A DNA stretch of 7,437 nucleotides from Bacillota bacterium (GTDB taxonomy: Bacteria > Bacillota > Clostridia > Oscillospirales > Ruminococcaceae), in the NCBI GenBank assembly GCA_023395695.1, contig JAEWYJ010000258.1, positions 1 to 7,437 on the forward strand, in the 5' to 3' direction. Positions 5,868 through 7,437 of the stretch are shown piece after piece (within the stretch, counting starts at the first letter, position 1; each line of letters begins with the position of its first letter). A model generated the notes under the pieces. That model was not told the DNA's origin. It searched no databases and saw nothing but the letters and a program-made list of their open reading frames with translations. The translations under genes and the position numbers were made by a program.

Positions 5868-5933
5868 ATGGGCCTAATCGCTAAATCACTGTGCAAAATA
5901 CACAATATGCTGAGCGCTTTTTCGGCATATTGA
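5868..5933 (+). CDS. Possible 21-residue leader peptide before the EF-G-like gene
   Basis: An ATG 5-7 nt after the predicted transcription start opens a 21-codon frame (MGLIAKSLCK at its start, LSAFSAY at its end). Its TGA at 5931-5933 overlaps the ribosome binding site of the EF-G-like gene by one base. It has no Shine-Dalgarno sequence of its own, so it would have to be translated as a nearly leaderless message. The 3' half of the frame contains both arms of the hairpin at 5903-5932. Ribosome-protection GTPases related to EF-G (for example tet(M)) are known to use leader peptides, which makes the arrangement suggestive. The frame could still be chance. Confidence 0.3.
   Translation: MGLIAKSLCKIHNMLSAFSAY
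5903..5932 (+). promoter_or_regulatory. Leader hairpin adjoining the EF-G-like ribosome binding site
   Basis: CAATATGC (5903-5910) and GCATATTG (5925-5932) form a perfect 8-bp stem with a 14-nt loop. The 3' arm ends directly before AAAGGGG (5933-5939), the ribosome binding site, which is 9 nt from the ATG at 5949. There is no T-run after it, so control of translation is more likely than termination. Confidence 0.4.
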
Positions 5934-5948
5934 AAGGGGTAAAGAAAA

Positions 5949-7437
5949 ATGAAACAGTATCTCGCGGATAAGATCAGAAACATTGCGCTAGCCGGACACA
6001 GCTCGTGCGGTAAAACCTCGCTTGCTGAGGCTATTTTGTTTCGCGCGGGTGTTACCGATCGCTTAGGCTAGACGGAAAACGGTACCACAGTCTGTGATTT
6101 TGATCCCGAGGAAACCAGACGTTCGGTTTCGGTTTCTGTGGCGGTTGCCCCCGTTGAGTGGAATAATACAAAAATTAACCTGATAGACACTCCCGGCGCA
6201 TTTGACTTTGCCACCGGCATGTACGAGGGCATTCGCGCGGCGGGCAGCGTCATTATTGTGGTCTCGGCGCGCAGCGGCGTGACGGTTGGCACCGAAAAGG
6301 CCTATAAGCTGGCGCGTGAGCAAAATAAGCAGGTTCTATTCTTTATCAATAAAATGGATTCCGAAAATGTCGATTTTTATAAGGTTCTGGGCCAGCTGCG
6401 CACGGCCTTTGGCTCGCATGTCTGCCCGATGGTCGTGCCTTATACCGAGGGCAAGGGCATCGAATGCTATATCGACCTTGTCGCCAATAAGGCGTTCGTG
6501 CACGACGGCGGCAACCGCCGTCAGGGCTCAATGCCCAATGTCGGCGGCTTTGTCGAGGAATGCCGCAGCATCATATCCGAGGCGGTGGCCGAATCGGACG
6601 AGAATTTAATGGAAAAATTCTTTGGCGGCGGAACCTTTACAACCGACGAAATGATTTTTGGTATCAACGAAGGGCTGCGTCAGGGCAAAATATACCCTGT
6701 CGTATGCGGCTCCGCGCTGACGTTGGAGGGCATTGACGCCCTGCTTGACGCTATTGTCAACCACATGCCTTCCGCTAAAAACGCCGGTAATGAAATTGGC
6801 CTGACCCCCGACGGGGATGAGGTTGAATGCCAGTGCGACATTCTTGAACCGTTGTGCGCCTATGTTTTTAAAACCGTTGCTGACCCGTTTATTGGCAAGC
6901 TGTCTTATGTCAAGGTGGTTTCGGGCAAGCTTTCCAACGAAATTGCGCCGGTCAACGCCCGCACCGGTAACCCTGAGCGGCTGGGCAAAATTATTTATAT
7001 CACCGGTAAAAAGCAGGAGGATGTCACGGCCGTTGCGGCGGGCGATATCTGCGCTGTTGCAAAGCTTACCGAAACGCTCACCGGCGATACGCTCTGCGAC
7101 CCCAAGCGTGTTGTGGCCCTGCGCGAGATCGGCTATCCGCTTGCAACCCTCACGATGGCGATTAAGGCCAAGAAAAAGGGTGAAGAGGGCAAAATTGCCC
7201 AGGGCATTCTGCGGCTGATTGAAGAGGACCCGGTCGTCACCTTTGCGCTGGACGCCGAGTCGCGTCAGCAGCTGCTTTCCGGTTTGGGTGAGCAGCATCT
7301 GGACGTCATTGTCAACCGCCTGAGAACCAAGTTCGGTACTGAGGTGGAGCTTAAAAAGCCGCGCGTCGCCTACCGTGAGACGATACGCAAAAGGTGCAAG
7401 TTACTGGGGCGCACAAAAATCAGGCCGGCGGGCCCCG
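5949..7437 (+). pseudogene. EF-G-like translation GTPase, interrupted by a TAG and a frameshift (3' end outside window)
   Basis: The reading frame from the ATG at 5949 encodes an elongation-factor-G-like GTPase of the kind Firmicutes carry beside true FusA, also related to TetM-type ribosome protection factors. It shows the P-loop GHSSCGKT (16-23), DTPG (80-83), and NKMD (134-137), then domain II (KTVADPFIGKLSYVKVVSGK), and the domain III block GEQHLDVIVNRL before the start of domain IV. Two lesions break it. TAG at 6069-6071 replaces codon 41, where homologues have Lys after RLG. A missing base in the A-run 7389-7392 shifts the frame; restoring one A gives KKVQVTGAHKNQAGGP, the expected family sequence. 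Between the lesions the frame is open for over 430 codons with good conservation. An internal in-frame ATG at 6219 lies past the P-loop and would give no working GTPase. It may be a recent pseudogene or carry assembly errors. Confidence 0.85.

Noticed and set aside
6069..6071. TAG read as a sense codon (pyrrolysine or amber suppression)
   Set aside because: The nuclease and PAP2 genes use TAG as their genuine stop, the PAP2 one just before a terminator, and the expected residue is an ordinary lysine. No suppressor tRNA is visible in the window.
6606..7298. A 230-codon minus-strand open frame opposite the EF-G-like gene
   Set aside because: The plus strand here encodes recognisable EF-G domains II and III. 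The antisense frame shows no family motif and no ribosome binding site.
1..7437. A new defence, mobile or biosynthetic system
   Set aside because: All genes belong to common housekeeping or widespread families, with no integrase, transposase, CRISPR repeats, toxin-antitoxin pair or clustered effector genes. The beta-CASP nuclease and dinB are divergent neighbours without evidence of a joint function.

Overview
The window looks like an ordinary chromosomal stretch from a low-to-mid GC Gram-positive bacterium, most likely a clostridial/Oscillospirales-type Firmicute. The reasons are strong AGGAGG or GAGGTG ribosome binding sites, GTG and TTG starts, sigma-A-type promoters with 17-18 nt spacers, a DUF4830-type lipid- or membrane-anchored protein, a Firmicute-type Pol IV with an internal QLSFF clamp motif, and an EF-G-like (non-canonical FusA) GTPase. 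This lineage call is inferred from gene content only. I see no rRNA, tRNA, CRISPR, transposase, integrase or phage gene.

Layout. 1-48 (minus) is the first 16 codons of an exported protein, preceded by a roughly 130-nt leader (76-206) that can fold into several helices. 320-354 is a terminator that closes the next minus-strand gene, a beta-CASP metallo-beta-lactamase-fold nuclease (510-2102). Its promoter lies at 2245-2273. dinB (DNA polymerase IV) is divergent from it on the plus strand (2391-3620) with its own promoter at 2347-2375. dinB converges on a PAP2-family phosphatase (3716-4273, minus), and the two share a perfect 50-nt palindromic terminator (3659-3708). Upstream of the phosphatase, on the same strand, lie an RsuA-type 16S rRNA pseudouridine synthase (4457-5170) and a membrane-anchored DUF4830 protein (5233-5742). 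Each has its own plausible promoter, so this minus-strand series is probably only loosely co-transcribed. On the plus strand, divergent from the DUF4830 gene, is an EF-G-like translation GTPase (5949 to window end).

The genes touch RNA and translation (beta-CASP nuclease, RsuA, EF-G-like factor), DNA damage tolerance (Pol IV) and envelope lipid metabolism (PAP2). They do not form an evident pathway, and I do not see a new defence or mobile system here.

The points worth a second look are of another kind. (1) The EF-G-like gene carries two lesions: an in-frame TAG at codon 41 where the family has a lysine in an RLGK-type motif, and a one-base deletion in an A-run at 7389-7392, after which the family sequence continues in another frame. 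(2) dinB has ATA where the family start codon is expected, correctly spaced from its Shine-Dalgarno sequence. (3) Three 5' leaders (76-206, 4328-4413, 5862-5948) have substantial inverted repeats, and the last also has a 21-codon upstream ORF. The lesions together could mean a decaying gene or base-call and homopolymer errors in the assembly.
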